From Candidatus Argoarchaeum ethanivorans (GTDB taxonomy: Archaea > Halobacteriota > Methanosarcinia > Methanosarcinales > EX4572-44), in contig CAJHIR010000004.1 in the NCBI GenBank assembly GCA_905067535.1, forward strand, positions 1-21,754: DNA of 21,754 nucleotides, in the 5' to 3' direction. Under the pieces are notes generated by a model that saw only the letters and a list, made by a program, of their open reading frames with translations, was not told the DNA's origin and ran no database searches. The position numbers were made by a program, and so were the translations under genes. Below are positions 1-8,418 of the stretch, one piece after another. The stretch's first letter is position 1. Every line of letters starts with the position of its first letter.

Positions 1-2
1 TG

Positions 3-218
3 TACAGAAATTATCTATCAAATTTCAGTAGCAATAGAACGAGGTACATTTATCCTTTCCCGTACGTTGAAAATACAATGAAATTTGACGTTCGCAGGGT
101 AAGAAAAGACAGTCGAGAACTCTACTCAAAGATTAGCCTCGTAACATACCAGTTACTGTTACTAACCAACCTGCAAAACCACATTAAACCTGTAAACTCC
201 TTCGAAAACTATATTTAA
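3..218 (+). CDS. 3' part of an unidentified gene, cut by the window edge
   Basis: A reading frame is open from base 3 to the TAA at 216-218, 71 codons without a stop in AT-rich DNA. The translation looks protein-like, with an aromatic start (YRNYLSNF), a charged middle (DVRRVRKDSRELY) and an aliphatic stretch near the end (YQLLLLTNLQNH). There is an internal ATG at 84. A second frame from base 1 is also open for 26 codons, to the TGA at 79-81, so the choice of frame is not certain. I do not recognise the family. A basic region followed by a Leu-rich helix at the C-terminus would fit a transposase tail, but that is a guess. The frame ends about 490 bases before the ribosomal operon and is not part of it. 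Confidence 0.35.
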   Translation, partial: YRNYLSNFSSNRTRYIYPFPYVENTMKFDVRRVRKDSRELYSKISLVTYQLLLLTNLQNHIKPVNSFENYI

Positions 219-504
219 CCTAAAACCAAAGCAAAAACAAGCCTGAAAAAACAAGATAGCCACGCCTATCAACTTTTTGACTAAATTAAACTCATACAAC
301 TACAAAAAACCAGATAAAATTTCAGGTCTGCTTGAAAACACATCTTCTCAGTGTTGCTTACCCTGCAAGCAACTCTCAGTTACGTAAGTAACCAGAAGGC
401 AAAAGCAAAGAAACCCTAACAGGACAGATAACCATCAAATTAGAAACACGAAATTTCCGAGGTAATTTGACAGCCTCTATGTCTCACAGCCGGTGTACCA
501 AAGT

Positions 505-513
505 CTTTAAATA
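505..513 (+). promoter_or_regulatory. Candidate distal TATA box of the ribosomal operon
   Basis: CTTTAAATA, preceded by purines (CAAAGT), resembles an archaeal BRE/TATA pair. Transcription would start near 532-538 and give a leader of about 175 nt. The leader contains a tiny frame at 543-566 (ATG to TAA, 7 codons) just after a GGAGAAGGCAGG purine run. No start site has been measured. Confidence 0.4.
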
Positions 514-639
514 TTATAACTTTGTTAGGAGAAGGCAGGTCAATGTTGAGTCCGATAGTCATAAGATAACGTTGGAATTGTGATGTGAATATGTTGGCTG
601 ATAAAAGCATTGGGTTGATCAAGTAAATGCCTGTATATG

Positions 640-647
640 CTTTATAT
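640..647 (+). promoter_or_regulatory. Candidate proximal TATA box of the ribosomal operon
   Basis: CTTTATAT lies about 62 bases before the rpl3 ATG. A start about 25 bases downstream would give a leader of roughly 40 nt that still includes the AAGGAGA ribosome binding site at 698-704. This is the better placed of the two candidate promoters. Confidence 0.5.
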
Positions 648-708
648 CAGAATCTTATTATAAGGATATTTCAGTATTGAATTGTTAAATATAAAATAAG
701 GAGAGAAA

Positions 709-1719
709 ATGCCCACCATTCATAGACCAAGACGTGGATCACTTTCATATAGCCCAAGAAAAAGAGCGAAAAAAGAGGTGCCCCATATAACAACATGGCT
801 GCGCAGTGATGAAATAGCATTGCAGGGGTTTGCAGGTTATAAAGCTGGCATGACACACGTGATAGCTGTTGATAACAAACGAAACAGCTTAACCGAGGGT
901 ATGGAGATATCTATACCCGTCACAGTAATAGAAGTGCCAGAGATGAAGGTTGCAGCAATACGTGGATATATGAAAGACACCTATGGAAGGAAGGTAATAG
1001 GTGAAGCATGGGCAGAAGAACACGACAGAGAACTTACGAAAAGACTTACTCTTTCAAAGAATAGTAGTACCAAAGATCAGCTTGGTAAACTTCAGCATTT
1101 AATCGAAGAAGGTACAATCACTGATATAACAGCAATAGTACACACTCGCCCGAACAAGGTCAGTGGTATACCCAAGAAGAAACCAGATATAATGGAGTGT
1201 GGCATCAGTGGCAGTGACATTAAAGCGCGTTTTGAATATGCAAAATCGGTACTTGGAACTGCTGTTAAAATAAGTGACGTGTTTAAAAATGGCGACATCA
1301 TTGATGTGGTTGCTATAACAACAGGAAAAGGAACACAGGGTCCTGTGAAACGCTGGGGTATCAGCCTTATGAAGAATAAACACTCAAGAGCCGGGAGTCT
1401 TCGACAGGTAGGAAACCTTGGACCATGGTGTCCTGCACATGTTAGTTGGAGAGTGCCACAGCTTGGACAAACCGGTTACCAGCAAAGAACTGATTTTAAT
1501 AAAGCAGTAATCAAAATAGGTGATGCAGAAAAGGACGGCATTACCCCTTCAAATGGTTTTATAAACTATGGAATAGTGAGAAACGAGTACGTGTTAGTCA
1601 GAGGCAGCGTACCAGGTCCGGTTAAAAGACTGATTCGATTGAGACATGCCATTCGAGCAAAAGAGATACCACGGGAGCAGCCTATACTCAAGGTTAGCTT
1701 AGAATCAACACAAGGGTGA
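709..1719 (+). CDS. rpl3: Large ribosomal subunit protein uL3
   Basis: uL3 binds 23S rRNA near the peptidyl transferase centre and helps start assembly of the large subunit. The 336-residue product has the archaeal/eukaryal N-terminus ([16 protein letters not shown]). It also has the family signature around residues 205-245 ([12 protein letters not shown]) and the central-extension tip [20 protein letters not shown], where Trp and His approach the catalytic centre. Length is usual for archaea. ATG 709 is preceded by AAGGAGA at 698-704. It is the first gene of the operon; the gap to rpl4 is 7 bases. Confidence 0.97.
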   Translation: MPTIHRPRRGSLSYSPRKRAKKEVPHITTWLRSDEIALQGFAGYKAGMTHVIAVDNKRNSLTEGMEISIPVTVIEVPEMKVAAIRGYMKDTYGRKVIGEAWAEEHDRELTKRLTLSKNSSTKDQLGKLQHLIEEGTITDITAIVHTRPNKVSGIPKKKPDIMECGISGSDIKARFEYAKSVLGTAVKISDVFKNGDIIDVVAITTGKGTQGPVKRWGISLMKNKHSRAGSLRQVGNLGPWCPAHVSWRVPQLGQTGYQQRTDFNKAVIKIGDAEKDGITPSNGFINYGIVRNEYVLVRGSVPGPVKRLIRLRHAIRAKEIPREQPILKVSLESTQG

Positions 1720-1726
1720 CATCAGA

Positions 1727-2485
1727 ATGGAAGCAGCAGTACTTGATTTAAATGGAAACACAGTAAAACAGATCACATTGCCTCTTGTATTTTCAGAACC
1801 ATACAGACCGGATCTAATCAAAAAAGCTGTCTTAGCAGCGCAGGCAAACCGCCAACAGCCATACGGTCCACACAGGTATGCTGGCTTAAATTCATCAGCG
1901 GCAAGCTGGGGGGTTGGACGTGGAGTATCAAGAATTCCACGATTGAAAAACTCAAGAAAGGCAGCGCTTGTTCCACAAGCTGTTAAAGGAAGACGTGCAC
2001 ATCCACCAAAACCAGAAGCTGACCGAAGTGAAAAAATAAATAAAAAAGAGAGGAGAAAAGCGATTGCGTCAGCAATAGCAGCAACAGGTGTTGAAGAGTT
2101 AGTACGTGCACGGTCTCATAAATTCAATGCAGCCTTACCAATAATAACTGTGGATGAACTTCAATCGGTGTTTAACACAGCAAATGTAATAAAGCTCACC
2201 AGAGATATCAATGTGTATGATGACATCATTCGAGCAAAAAGAGGAATATCAATAAGAGCCGGGAAAGGTAAACTGAGAGGCAGAAAATACAAAAGACCAA
2301 AAAGCTTTTTGATGATAATAGGTGAAGATAAAGGTATTGTCAAAGCAGCAAGAAACATTCCCGGTGTTGATGTTGTTACTGTTAACGATCTCAACGCAGA
2401 GCTTCTTGCGCCAGGAACTGATGCCGGCAGGCTGACTATCTGGAGTGAATCCGCAATAAACAAAATACAGGAAATTTATAAATGA
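1727..2485 (+). CDS. rpl4: Large ribosomal subunit protein uL4
   Basis: uL4 binds 23S rRNA, and its extended loop lines the peptide exit tunnel. The product has 252 residues. The tunnel loop is at about residues 50-95 ([15 protein letters not shown], then [27 protein letters not shown]), and the globular C-terminal part includes [20 protein letters not shown]. The gene starts 7 bases after rpl3. Its stop overlaps the rpl23 start as ATGA, so the two are probably translationally coupled. Confidence 0.97.
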   Translation: MEAAVLDLNGNTVKQITLPLVFSEPYRPDLIKKAVLAAQANRQQPYGPHRYAGLNSSAASWGVGRGVSRIPRLKNSRKAALVPQAVKGRRAHPPKPEADRSEKINKKERRKAIASAIAATGVEELVRARSHKFNAALPIITVDELQSVFNTANVIKLTRDINVYDDIIRAKRGISIRAGKGKLRGRKYKRPKSFLMIIGEDKGIVKAARNIPGVDVVTVNDLNAELLAPGTDAGRLTIWSESAINKIQEIYK

Positions 2486-2733
2486 AATTCATTAAACATC
2501 CTTTTATGACAGAAAAAGCAACTATGTATGTGGATGATAATAATAAACTACAGTTTATAGTAGACATTAATGCTTCAAAACCACAGATAGTACGCGAGCT
2601 TGAGAAAATCTATGATGTTAAAGTGGCAGATGTTAATACCATGATAACATCAAAGGGCAAAAAGAAGGCAATTATAACTTTTACAACGAAAGGCACTGCA
2701 AGTAAACTTGCTTCACAATTTGGAATATATTAG
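2482..2733 (+). CDS. rpl23: Large ribosomal subunit protein uL23
   Basis: uL23 sits at the tunnel exit and contributes to the docking site of the signal recognition particle and the Sec channel. The 83-residue product is typical of the short archaeal form: [24 protein letters not shown], then the conserved [11 protein letters not shown] segment. The ATG overlaps the rpl4 stop by 4 bases. The gene ends in TAG, 10 bases before rpl2. Confidence 0.96.
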   Translation: MKFIKHPFMTEKATMYVDDNNKLQFIVDINASKPQIVRELEKIYDVKVADVNTMITSKGKKKAIITFTTKGTASKLASQFGIY

Positions 2734-2743
2734 GTGGTAAACT

Positions 2744-3460
2744 ATGGGAAAACGAATTATTGCACAAAGCAGAGGTAAAGGCTCACCTAACTACCGAGCA
2801 CCATCTCATCGATTTAAAGCAAATCTCAAACACATAAAAACAAAGCCAGGTGAGACTGTCAAAGGAGAAATCATCGACATGATACATGATACTGCACGTT
2901 CGGCACCCATAGCAAAAATACTGCTTCCAAACCGAGAGCAGCGTTTCATACTTGTACCAGAAGCAGTGGCAGTTGGCGATCTGATAGAATGTGGAATATC
3001 AGCAGAAATCAAGCCAGGTAACACACTTCCAATCTCACAGATTCCGGAAGGCACGTTTATCTGCAACGTAGAGAACAGACCTAATGATGGCGGGCAGTTT
3101 GCACGTGCATCCGGGACGTATGCAGTGTTAATATCCCATGAAGTAACAAAAGCTGTTGTGCAACTTCCAAGTAAAAAAATGAAATGGCTTAACAGCAAGT
3201 GCTGTGCAACCATTGGGGTGGTAGCAGCCGGTGGGAGGAAGGAAAAGCCGTTTTTGAAAGCAGGAAAGAAATTCCATAAAATTAAAACAAGAGCTGTAAA
3301 ATGGCCAAAGGTATCAGGGGTTGCAATGAACGCGGTCGACCATCCTTTTGGTGGGGGCGGTTGGCAGCACCCGGGACGGCCAAAAACCGTAAGTAGAAAT
3401 GCACCACCAGGACAAAAAGTTGGCTCAATTGCAGCAAGAAGAACCGGGAAGAGGCGGTGA
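2744..3460 (+). CDS. rpl2: Large ribosomal subunit protein uL2
   Basis: uL2 is needed for subunit association and peptidyl transferase activity. The 238-residue product carries the archaeal N-terminus ([24 protein letters not shown]). It also has the invariant C-terminal loop [20 protein letters not shown] at about residues 193-212, with the conserved His near the catalytic centre. AGGTGG lies before the ATG. The stop is within GGCGGTGA, which also serves as the ribosome binding site for rps19. Confidence 0.97.
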   Translation: MGKRIIAQSRGKGSPNYRAPSHRFKANLKHIKTKPGETVKGEIIDMIHDTARSAPIAKILLPNREQRFILVPEAVAVGDLIECGISAEIKPGNTLPISQIPEGTFICNVENRPNDGGQFARASGTYAVLISHEVTKAVVQLPSKKMKWLNSKCCATIGVVAAGGRKEKPFLKAGKKFHKIKTRAVKWPKVSGVAMNAVDHPFGGGGWQHPGRPKTVSRNAPPGQKVGSIAARRTGKRR

Positions 3461-3464
3461 TAAA

Positions 3465-3875
3465 GTGGCAAAGAAATCATCAACACGCTTACCGAAACGA
3501 AAAGGTGAATTCACCTATCGCGGAAAAACAATAGAAGAACTCAAGAAGCTGAGTATTGAAGAGTTTGCAGAATTAGTCAATTCTCGCACCAGAAGAAGCC
3601 TCAAAAGAGGCTTATCAACCGATGAGAAAAAACTGCTTGAGAAGATTAAAGGCGACAAACCAGTGCGTACACACCTGCGACAGATGATCATACTTCCGGA
3701 GATGGTCAATAAACAGGTCATGGTACATAGCGGCAAAGAATTCAAATCCTTTGAAATACTTCCGGAGATGCTTGGACACTGCTTTGGAGAATACGCGCCA
3801 ACAAGAAGATTGGTGAAGCATGGGTCAGCAGGGGTTGGGGCAACTAAATCCAGCAAATTCGTACCATTAAAGTGA
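3465..3875 (+). CDS. rps19: Small ribosomal subunit protein uS19
   Basis: uS19 lies in the head of the small subunit and contacts uS13 and the A-site tRNA region. I chose GTG 3465 as start. It gives the normal archaeal length (136 residues, [21 protein letters not shown]) and follows a GAGGCGGTGA ribosome binding site. An upstream in-frame ATG at 3399 lies inside rpl2 and would add 22 residues with no family match. The C-terminus has the conserved [19 protein letters not shown] tail, and the core carries [23 protein letters not shown]. Confidence 0.95.
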   Translation: MAKKSSTRLPKRKGEFTYRGKTIEELKKLSIEEFAELVNSRTRRSLKRGLSTDEKKLLEKIKGDKPVRTHLRQMIILPEMVNKQVMVHSGKEFKSFEILPEMLGHCFGEYAPTRRLVKHGSAGVGATKSSKFVPLK

Positions 3876-3884
3876 GGTAACAAA

Positions 3885-4334
3885 GTGGCAAAAGTTAATT
3901 ATTCAGTCATCATGGATGAGCGCAATACTGCACGAGCGATGGGATATGAATTACACATATCACCAAAAAAATCAGAAGAGCTGTGCAGGGCTCTTCGTGG
4001 TATGAGTCTTGGTGCTGCAAGAAAGTACATAGAAGATGTTATTATGATGAAAAGAGCAGTGCCGTTTAAGAAATATACTGAGGGAGCAGGGCACAAGCCC
4101 GGCATGGGTCCTGGAAAATATCCAGTCAATGCTGCACGGGAAATACGTAAAATAATGATTAATGCTGAAGGTAACGCCTCGTATAACGGGCTTGACCCGG
4201 AACATATGAAAATAGCACACATAGTTACAAAAAAGGGGCGTGTTATACAGGGAATGATGCCGCGGGCAATGGGACGTGCAACGCCTAAAAACACAGATAC
4301 AGTGACAATTGAAATGATACTGCAGGAGTCATAA
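3885..4334 (+). CDS. rpl22: Large ribosomal subunit protein uL22
   Basis: uL22 lines the exit tunnel opposite uL4 through a long hairpin. The 149-residue product has the archaeal N-terminal segment ([24 protein letters not shown]). The tunnel hairpin covers roughly residues 105-140 ([32 protein letters not shown]). The start is GTG 3885, preceded by GTGAGGTAA that overlaps the rps19 stop. One base separates the stop from the rps3 ATG. Confidence 0.96.
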   Translation: MAKVNYSVIMDERNTARAMGYELHISPKKSEELCRALRGMSLGAARKYIEDVIMMKRAVPFKKYTEGAGHKPGMGPGKYPVNAAREIRKIMINAEGNASYNGLDPEHMKIAHIVTKKGRVIQGMMPRAMGRATPKNTDTVTIEMILQES

Positions 4335-4335
4335 T

Positions 4336-5202
4336 ATGAGCGTCGAGCGGAAATTTATGCAAGAGGGAATCAACCGGGCGCAGATTAAAGAGTATCTTTT
4401 AAAACGTCTGAGTCGTGCAGGATATGGCGGCTTGAAAATCAATAGAACTCCAATGGGCACCCAGATAACAGTGTCTGCGGAAAAACCTGGCATAGTCATA
4501 GGGAAAAGTGGGAGAACCATTCGAAAGCTGACTGGGGATCTTGAGACAATGTTCCATCTTGAAAATCCACAAATCGATGTTCAGGAGATAACCATCTCAG
4601 AACTTAATGCACAGGTAATGGCAACCGTCCTCGCGAATGCACTCGAGCGTGGAATTTACTTCAGGAAAGCAGGTCACAACATGCTTAGAAGGATTATGGG
4701 GGCAGGCGCTCTTGGATGTGAAATCGTGATTTCAGGAAAACTTACAGGATCGCGTTCACGTGTTGGAAAATTTGTTTCAGGTAATATCCTGCATGCAGGA
4801 AACCCGGTGGATGAACTCGTAGATAAGGGATTTGCTACTGCAATCAAAAAACTCGGAACTCTTGGATGCAGTGTGCGGATTATCCCACCTGGTGTAGAGC
4901 TTCCTGGGCAGTTTCATACGATCCCAAGAAAAATTGAAGAAGTGATCAATGTAGAACCAGAAAAAGCAGTTGTTGTTGAAAAAGAGATCGAGACGCCGCC
5001 GAAGACAACAGAAACAAAAGTAGAGGAAATACAGGAAAAAGTAGAGGAAGTAACAGAAACAAAAGTAGAGGAAACACAAGAGACGTTTACTGATCAAGCC
5101 AATGAAGAGAGGCGCACGCGCGGTGATGTACTCGAACACAAGCACAAAGACTATGAGTACTGGCATCCTGTTACCAGAGTCCATAAGATAGAGGCTAACT
5201 GA
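4336..5202 (+). CDS. rps3: Small ribosomal subunit protein uS3 with a long charged tail
   Basis: uS3 forms part of the mRNA entry channel. The 288-residue product begins with a KH domain whose GxxG loop is GKSG at residues 56-59 ([15 protein letters not shown]). The C-terminal half contains [24 protein letters not shown]. After about residue 205 comes a tail of some 75 residues rich in Glu, Lys and Thr, with ETKVEE repeated, ending [17 protein letters not shown]. The repeated codons (5009-5080) suggest local expansion by slippage. Archaeal uS3 proteins vary in this tail, so it is unlikely to affect the core function. Confidence 0.96.
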   Translation: MSVERKFMQEGINRAQIKEYLLKRLSRAGYGGLKINRTPMGTQITVSAEKPGIVIGKSGRTIRKLTGDLETMFHLENPQIDVQEITISELNAQVMATVLANALERGIYFRKAGHNMLRRIMGAGALGCEIVISGKLTGSRSRVGKFVSGNILHAGNPVDELVDKGFATAIKKLGTLGCSVRIIPPGVELPGQFHTIPRKIEEVINVEPEKAVVVEKEIETPPKTTETKVEEIQEKVEEVTETKVEETQETFTDQANEERRTRGDVLEHKHKDYEYWHPVTRVHKIEAN

Positions 5203-5203
5203 A

Positions 5204-5398
5204 ATGGCAATACTTACAGTTAGAGAAATCAGGGATATGAGTAAACAAGAGCTTATTGATGAATTGGAAGGACTTAGTAGCGAGCTTATAAACGAGAGGG
5301 CAGCGCTATCAGCAGGCGGCGCACCAGAAAAGCCAGGGCGCATAAGAGAGCTGCGAAGAACCATAGCAAGAATTAAAACAATACAGAAAGAGACATGA
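5204..5398 (+). CDS. rpl29: Large ribosomal subunit protein uL29
   Basis: uL29 is a small two-helix protein near the tunnel exit. The 64-residue product has the family pattern: [34 protein letters not shown], then [18 protein letters not shown]. It starts 2 bases after rps3. Its stop overlaps the next start as ATGA. Many euryarchaeal clusters carry a SUI1/eIF1-like gene after rpl29; none is present here. Confidence 0.95.
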   Translation: MAILTVREIRDMSKQELIDELEGLSSELINERAALSAGGAPEKPGRIRELRRTIARIKTIQKET

Positions 5399-5694
5399 AT
5401 ATAACTCCACACAATTTGATATATCACGAACTAATCGGGCTTAATGTAACAGTAGCTAACAGCACAAATACATGCCAGAATGGAATAAGTGGGATAGTCG
5501 TTGATGAAACTAAAAATATGCTTGTTATCGAAACAAATGACAGTTGCAAGCAAATACCTAAAAAGTGTAACACATTTCATTTCGAGCTTGGAGAATATCA
5601 TGTATCAGTGTGTGGAAGTCTATTACTATCACAACCTGAAAATCGCATAAAAATGAGAAACAAGAAACATAAATTGAATTGGAGATGTGCCTGA
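5395..5694 (+). CDS. rnp1: RNase P protein component 1 (Rpp29/Pop4)
   Basis: Rpp29 is a protein subunit of archaeal RNase P, which trims the 5' ends of pre-tRNAs. The 99-residue product has the Sm-like fold signature: [10 protein letters not shown], then [32 protein letters not shown], and [15 protein letters not shown] at the end. Length and position between rpl29 and rps17 are usual for archaea. The stop, TGA at 5692-5694, overlaps the ATG at 5694 of a short frame that continues through a palindromic insert to rps17. Confidence 0.93.
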   Translation: MNITPHNLIYHELIGLNVTVANSTNTCQNGISGIVVDETKNMLVIETNDSCKQIPKKCNTFHFELGEYHVSVCGSLLLSQPENRIKMRNKKHKLNWRCA

Positions 5695-5861
5695 TGATAC
5701 AAGACTGCAAAGCTTGCGCTTTGCAGAAAATAACCAGTAATTCTCGACTGCGCAAGCACTGCACAACTTCGTTGTGCAGAACAACACATTCCACGTGTGG
5801 AAACAACTCTCGATTGCGTAGCAATCGAGCTGTGCAAGCAATCGAGTGGAGATATAACTAA
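5694..5861 (+). CDS. Short coupled ORF made of palindromic repeats
   Basis: This 55-residue frame fills the gap between rpp29 and rps17. It starts with ATG 5694, overlapping the rpp29 stop (TGATG), and ends with TAA 5859-5861, overlapping the rps17 start (TAATG). TGGAGAT at 5680-5686 lies 7 bases before its start. The product ([18 protein letters not shown]...) is rich in Cys, Arg and Ser and is simply the translation of the hairpin repeats, so no function is suggested. Its likely value is to carry ribosomes from rpp29 to rps17. The frame stays open through five hairpin-derived segments, which chance alone does not favour. Confidence 0.5.
   Translation: MIQDCKACALQKITSNSRLRKHCTTSLCRTTHSTCGNNSRLRSNRAVQAIEWRYN
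5705..5846. repeat. Cluster of short hairpins inside the ribosomal operon
   Basis: The members are as follows. 5705-5726: arms CTGCAAAGC/GCTTTGCAG, loop TTGC. 5743-5758: a broken copy, left arm CTCGACTGC, loop GCAA, right arm cut after GCA. 5759-5779: arms CTGCACAAC/GTTGTGCAG, loop TTC. 5789-5802: TTCCAC/GTGGAA, loop GT. 5809-5829: arms CTCGATTGC/GCAATCGAG, loop GTA. 5838-5846: an orphan second right arm, GCAATCGAG. The left arm at 5809 could pair with either right arm. Confidence 0.9.
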
Positions 5862-6181
5862 TGACAAGAAATATTGGACTTGATGTACCACCACCGGATA
5901 GTGAATGTAATGATCCAAACTGCCCATTTCATGGAGTACTCTCAGTACGAGGTGGTGTGATAAGTGGTGTGGTGTTAAGCTCTAAAATGCAGAAAACCGT
6001 AGTTGTAGAGCGTACATTTGAGAAAAGAGTTCCAAAATACGAACGATTTGAAAAACGCAGAAGCAGGATTCATGCACACAATCCACCATGCATCTCAGCT
6101 AAAGAGGGAGATTGGGTACGTATAGCAGAATGCCGCCCATTAAGTAAAACAAAGAGTTTTGTCGTAGTGGAGGTTGTGTAA
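5861..6181 (+). CDS. rps17: Small ribosomal subunit protein uS17
   Basis: uS17 binds 16S rRNA early in assembly of the small-subunit body. The 106-residue product shows the archaeal N-terminal extension ([22 protein letters not shown]). The OB-fold core follows: [19 protein letters not shown], then [44 protein letters not shown] 5861 overlaps the stop of the short repeat-derived ORF and is preceded by TGGAGAT at 5847-5853. That site and spacing match the ones before the ATG at 5694. Confidence 0.95.
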   Translation: MTRNIGLDVPPPDSECNDPNCPFHGVLSVRGGVISGVVLSSKMQKTVVVERTFEKRVPKYERFEKRRSRIHAHNPPCISAKEGDWVRIAECRPLSKTKSFVVVEVV

Positions 6182-6184
6182 ATA

Positions 6185-6583
6185 ATGATCGGGCTTAAAG
6201 CAAAGATTCCGCGGTCACTGGGCACCGCTTCACGTATTCACTGTGCTGATAATACCGGAGCAAAGGTTGTTGAAATAATATCAGTTAAAAAGTATCGTGG
6301 CGTCAAAAACCGACATCCTCGTGCAGGAATCGGCGATATGATTATTGCATCAGTCAAAAAAGGCACTCCAGAGATGCGAAAGCAAATAGTTACCTGTGTA
6401 GTGATACGCCAAAAAAAAGAGTTCAGACGTCCTGATGGGATTAGGGTATCTTTTGAAGATAATGCAGTGGTACTTATAGATGAAACAGGCATTCCAAAAG
6501 GCAGTGAAATTAAAGGGCCTGTGGCAAGAGAACTGGCAAACAGATTTCCAAAGATTACATCCACTGCCACAATCGTTGTATGA
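6185..6583 (+). CDS. rpl14: Large ribosomal subunit protein uL14
   Basis: uL14 lies at the subunit interface and contacts 16S rRNA. The 132-residue product carries the family core: [60 protein letters not shown], and a C-terminal [22 protein letters not shown]. It starts 3 bases after rps17. Its TGA lies in TGAGGTT, the ribosome binding site of rpl24. Confidence 0.97.
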   Translation: MIGLKAKIPRSLGTASRIHCADNTGAKVVEIISVKKYRGVKNRHPRAGIGDMIIASVKKGTPEMRKQIVTCVVIRQKKEFRRPDGIRVSFEDNAVVLIDETGIPKGSEIKGPVARELANRFPKITSTATIVV

Positions 6584-6592
6584 GGTTAAGGT

Positions 6593-6958
6593 GTGATGAT
6601 AAAAAGTAAGCAACCAAGAAAACAGAGAAAAGCGCTCTTTACAGCACCGCTTCATCAAAGAAACAAGCAGATGAGTGCAATGCTTGAGAGTGGACTATCA
6701 AACAAACATAACAAAAATGCCATTCCAGTACTGGTAGGTGATACCGTGAAAGTGATGCGTGGAGATAACAGAGATACCGAGGGAAAGGTTGTAGCAGTAA
6801 ACTATAAAAAAGCCACCATTGCTGTTGAGGGTGTAGTATCTACAAAGTCGGATGGAACAGAAGTAGGGCGTCCGATACATCCTTCGAATGTGATGATTAC
6901 CAAATTAAATCTTGACGATACAGAGAGGGAGAATATCCTGCGGAGAACGAAGATATGA
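6593..6958 (+). CDS. rpl24: Large ribosomal subunit protein uL24
   Basis: uL24 is an assembly-initiating protein with a KOW motif. The 121-residue product has the archaeal N-terminus (SKQPRKQRKALFTAPLHQR). The KOW region is at about residues 48-75 (VGDTVKVMRGDNRDTEGKVVAVNYKKATIAVEG). GTG 6593 and ATG 6596 are both possible starts after the GAGGT at 6582-6586, and they differ by one residue. Its stop overlaps the rps4e ATG as ATGA. Confidence 0.95.
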   Translation: MMIKSKQPRKQRKALFTAPLHQRNKQMSAMLESGLSNKHNKNAIPVLVGDTVKVMRGDNRDTEGKVVAVNYKKATIAVEGVVSTKSDGTEVGRPIHPSNVMITKLNLDDTERENILRRTKI

Positions 6959-7665
6959 GTGGACATCAAAAAAGAGTAGCAGCACCAAAGACATGGCCAA
7001 TAACACGAAAAACAAACACATGGATAGTCAATACAAATCCCGGACCTCATAATAAATCACTGAGCATGCCTCTTGCACTGATTGTACGTGACATGCTTAA
7101 GATTGCAAACACACTCGGTGAAACAAAGAAAATACTGAACGCCGAGAATGTTCTGGTAGATGGCAGGATACGAAAGAATCCAAAGTTTCCGGTAGGCATC
7201 TTCGATGTTGTAGCTATTCCGGAAAACAAACAGTATTACAGGATGCTTTTAAGTCCCAACGAAAAATTAGAACTGCGAAGTCTTGAAGGTCCTGATGGAA
7301 AAAAACTCTGCAAGATAACAAACAAAACCACTATAAAAGGTGGAAAAGTGCAGTTAAATCTTCATGACGGAACCAATATGCTCGCAACAGCAGAGGGATA
7401 CGCGCCAGGGGATTCATTGATCCTTTCATTACCTGACAAAAACATCGTCAAACATCTTAAGTTTGAAGAGGGCAGCACAGCAATTATTGTGGGTGGAAAG
7501 CATTCAGGTGAAACAGGCAGTATCGTTAAAAAACGGGTCGTTCGCGGCTCAGGTCTAAATGTGGTAACTGTAAAAACAGGTGAACGGGAACTTGAAACAC
7601 TGGAAAAATATGTTTATGTTATTGGCAAAGATAAGCCAGAAATAATGGTTGGTGAGCGCAATTGA
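6955..7665 (+). CDS. rps4e: Small ribosomal subunit protein eS4
   Basis: eS4 is found only in archaea and eukaryotes. The 236-residue product shows the N-terminal GHQKRVAAPKTWPITRK and an S4-like RNA-binding segment (LALIVRDMLKIANTLGETKKILNAENVLVDGRIRKNPKFPVGIFDV). A C-terminal KOW-like region follows (GGKHSGETGSIVKKRVV). It is of normal length. The last codons (VGERN, TGA 7663-7665) are part of a 22-bp direct repeat whose second copy precedes rpl5. Confidence 0.96.
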   Translation: MSGHQKRVAAPKTWPITRKTNTWIVNTNPGPHNKSLSMPLALIVRDMLKIANTLGETKKILNAENVLVDGRIRKNPKFPVGIFDVVAIPENKQYYRMLLSPNEKLELRSLEGPDGKKLCKITNKTTIKGGKVQLNLHDGTNMLATAEGYAPGDSLILSLPDKNIVKHLKFEEGSTAIIVGGKHSGETGSIVKKRVVRGSGLNVVTVKTGERELETLEKYVYVIGKDKPEIMVGERN

Positions 7666-7668
7666 GTA
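7647..7668 (+). repeat. 22-bp direct repeat, copy 1 (rps4e end)
   Basis: This copy spans the last rps4e codons, a GGTGA ribosome binding site and a TTG start codon overlapping the rps4e stop (TTGA). An exact second copy lies at 7718-7739, 71 bases downstream. Confidence 0.95.
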
Positions 7669-7736
7669 ATCACATGTTAAACCTCAATGTTAAAAAACTC
7701 TGCATATGCAGTATGCAGGTTGGTGAGCGCAATTGA
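7662..7736 (+). CDS. Short coupled ORF between rps4e and rpl5
   Basis: This 24-residue frame ([25 protein letters not shown]) starts at TTG 7662, which overlaps the rps4e stop as TTGA. It ends at TGA 7734-7736, which overlaps the rpl5 TTG start in the same way. Its last five residues repeat the C-terminus of eS4 (VGERN) because the junction is duplicated. Its first residues resemble the start of uL5. It is probably the old rpl5 start, now separated from its gene by a 49-bp insert, and it may keep ribosomes moving to the new start. A function for the peptide is not implied. Confidence 0.5.
   Translation: MSNHMLNLNVKKLCICSMQVGERN
7700..7718. repeat. Hairpin between rps4e and rpl5
   Basis: Arms CTGCATA/TATGCAG enclose a TGCAG loop. 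The first 12 bases are themselves a perfect palindrome. The outer CTGCA/TGCAG ends match the hairpins in the other clusters. It lies in the 49-bp segment between the two copies of the 22-bp direct repeat. Confidence 0.8.
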
Positions 7737-7739
7737 GTA
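7718..7739 (+). repeat. 22-bp direct repeat, copy 2 (rpl5 start)
   Basis: Exact second copy of 7647-7668. It supplies the GGTGA ribosome binding site (7722-7726) and the TTG start of rpl5 (7733). Confidence 0.95.
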
Positions 7740-8254
7740 GTCAATTGACTAATCCCATGCTAACTCCACGGATAGATAAAATCACCGTGCATATTAGCGT
7801 AGGTGAAAGTGGTGAGCGATTGAAAAGGGCAGAAGAAATTATAGAAACCATAACTGGCGGCAAACCTGTACGAACAAAAGCAAAGAAAACACTACCAGGT
7901 TTTAGCATCAAAAAAGGAGAACCTATTGGCTGCAAAACAACTCTTCGAGGCAAAAATGCAGAAACTTTTCTTCATACGTGCCTTTCCGCAGCAGAAAATG
8001 AGCTTACCACAGACCAGTTTGATGTGAATGGAAACTTTGCCTTTGGAATTGAAGAACATACTGATTTTCCTGATATGAAATACGATCCCAAGATTGGCAT
8101 CTTTGGCATGGATATTCTGGTAGCAGTTAAAAGATCTGGTTACAGGGTAAAACGGCGAAGAGTGTTGAGATCAACAATATCAGCCAGACACAAACTTAAA
8201 CCAGATGACTCCATCTCTTATATCAAAGAGCGCTTTAATGTGGAGATAATCTAA
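7733..8254 (+). CDS. rpl5: Large ribosomal subunit protein uL5
   Basis: uL5 binds 5S rRNA in the central protuberance. The 173-residue product carries [67 protein letters not shown] and the C-terminal [22 protein letters not shown] 7733 is the likely start because it follows GGTGA at 7722-7726; ATG 7757 (PMLTP...) is an alternative. This start region duplicates the rps4e end. The stop overlaps the rps14 ATG (TAATG). Confidence 0.95.
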   Translation: MSSQLTNPMLTPRIDKITVHISVGESGERLKRAEEIIETITGGKPVRTKAKKTLPGFSIKKGEPIGCKTTLRGKNAETFLHTCLSAAENELTTDQFDVNGNFAFGIEEHTDFPDMKYDPKIGIFGMDILVAVKRSGYRVKRRRVLRSTISARHKLKPDDSISYIKERFNVEII

Positions 8255-8406
8255 TGGAAAAAACAAAAAAGAAATTCGGACGCGGAGCTAACCAGTGCCG
8301 TCGATGCGGGCGCAAACAGGGACTAATAAGAAAATATGGATTATACCTGTGCAGACAGTGCTTTAGAGAAATGGCTTACGAAGTAGGCTTTAGAAAATAC
8401 ACATGA
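8254..8406 (+). CDS. rps14: Small ribosomal subunit protein uS14, zinc form
   Basis: uS14 is part of the small-subunit head. The gene encodes only 50 residues ([30 protein letters not shown]...). Four cysteines at 15, 18, 33 and 36 (CRRC and CRQC) form the zinc site of the short archaeal type, and the end is [17 protein letters not shown] 8254 overlaps the rpl5 stop. The TGA (8404-8406) lies within the TGAGGTGA ribosome binding site for rps8. Confidence 0.95.
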   Translation: MEKTKKKFGRGANQCRRCGRKQGLIRKYGLYLCRQCFREMAYEVGFRKYT

Positions 8407-8418
8407 GGTGAAAAAAAG

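Larger units (their letters stand above)
219..708. other. Intergenic region upstream of the ribosomal operon
   Basis: No convincing gene is visible in these 490 bases. The left half (219-440) is A-rich and G-poor on the plus strand. The right half carries two candidate TATA boxes (505-513 and 640-647) and the operon leader. A short frame on the minus strand at 440-622 and an unstarted plus frame at about 391-582 look like chance. Confidence 0.6.

Noticed and set aside
440..622. 60-codon frame on the minus strand before the operon
   Set aside because: No ribosome binding site or recognisable family; it covers the candidate promoter at 505-513.
3399..3464. Longer uS19 starting at ATG 3399
   Set aside because: The added residues lie inside rpl2, do not fit the family, and GTG 3465 has a proper ribosome binding site.
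2806..3486. 226-codon minus-strand frame across rpl2
   Set aside because: It is the complement of the strongly conserved uL2 gene and has no ribosome binding site or family pattern.
5705..5846. CRISPR array or tRNA-like cluster
   Set aside because: Each unit is its own palindrome; there are no regular spacers of constant length and no tRNA cloverleaf.
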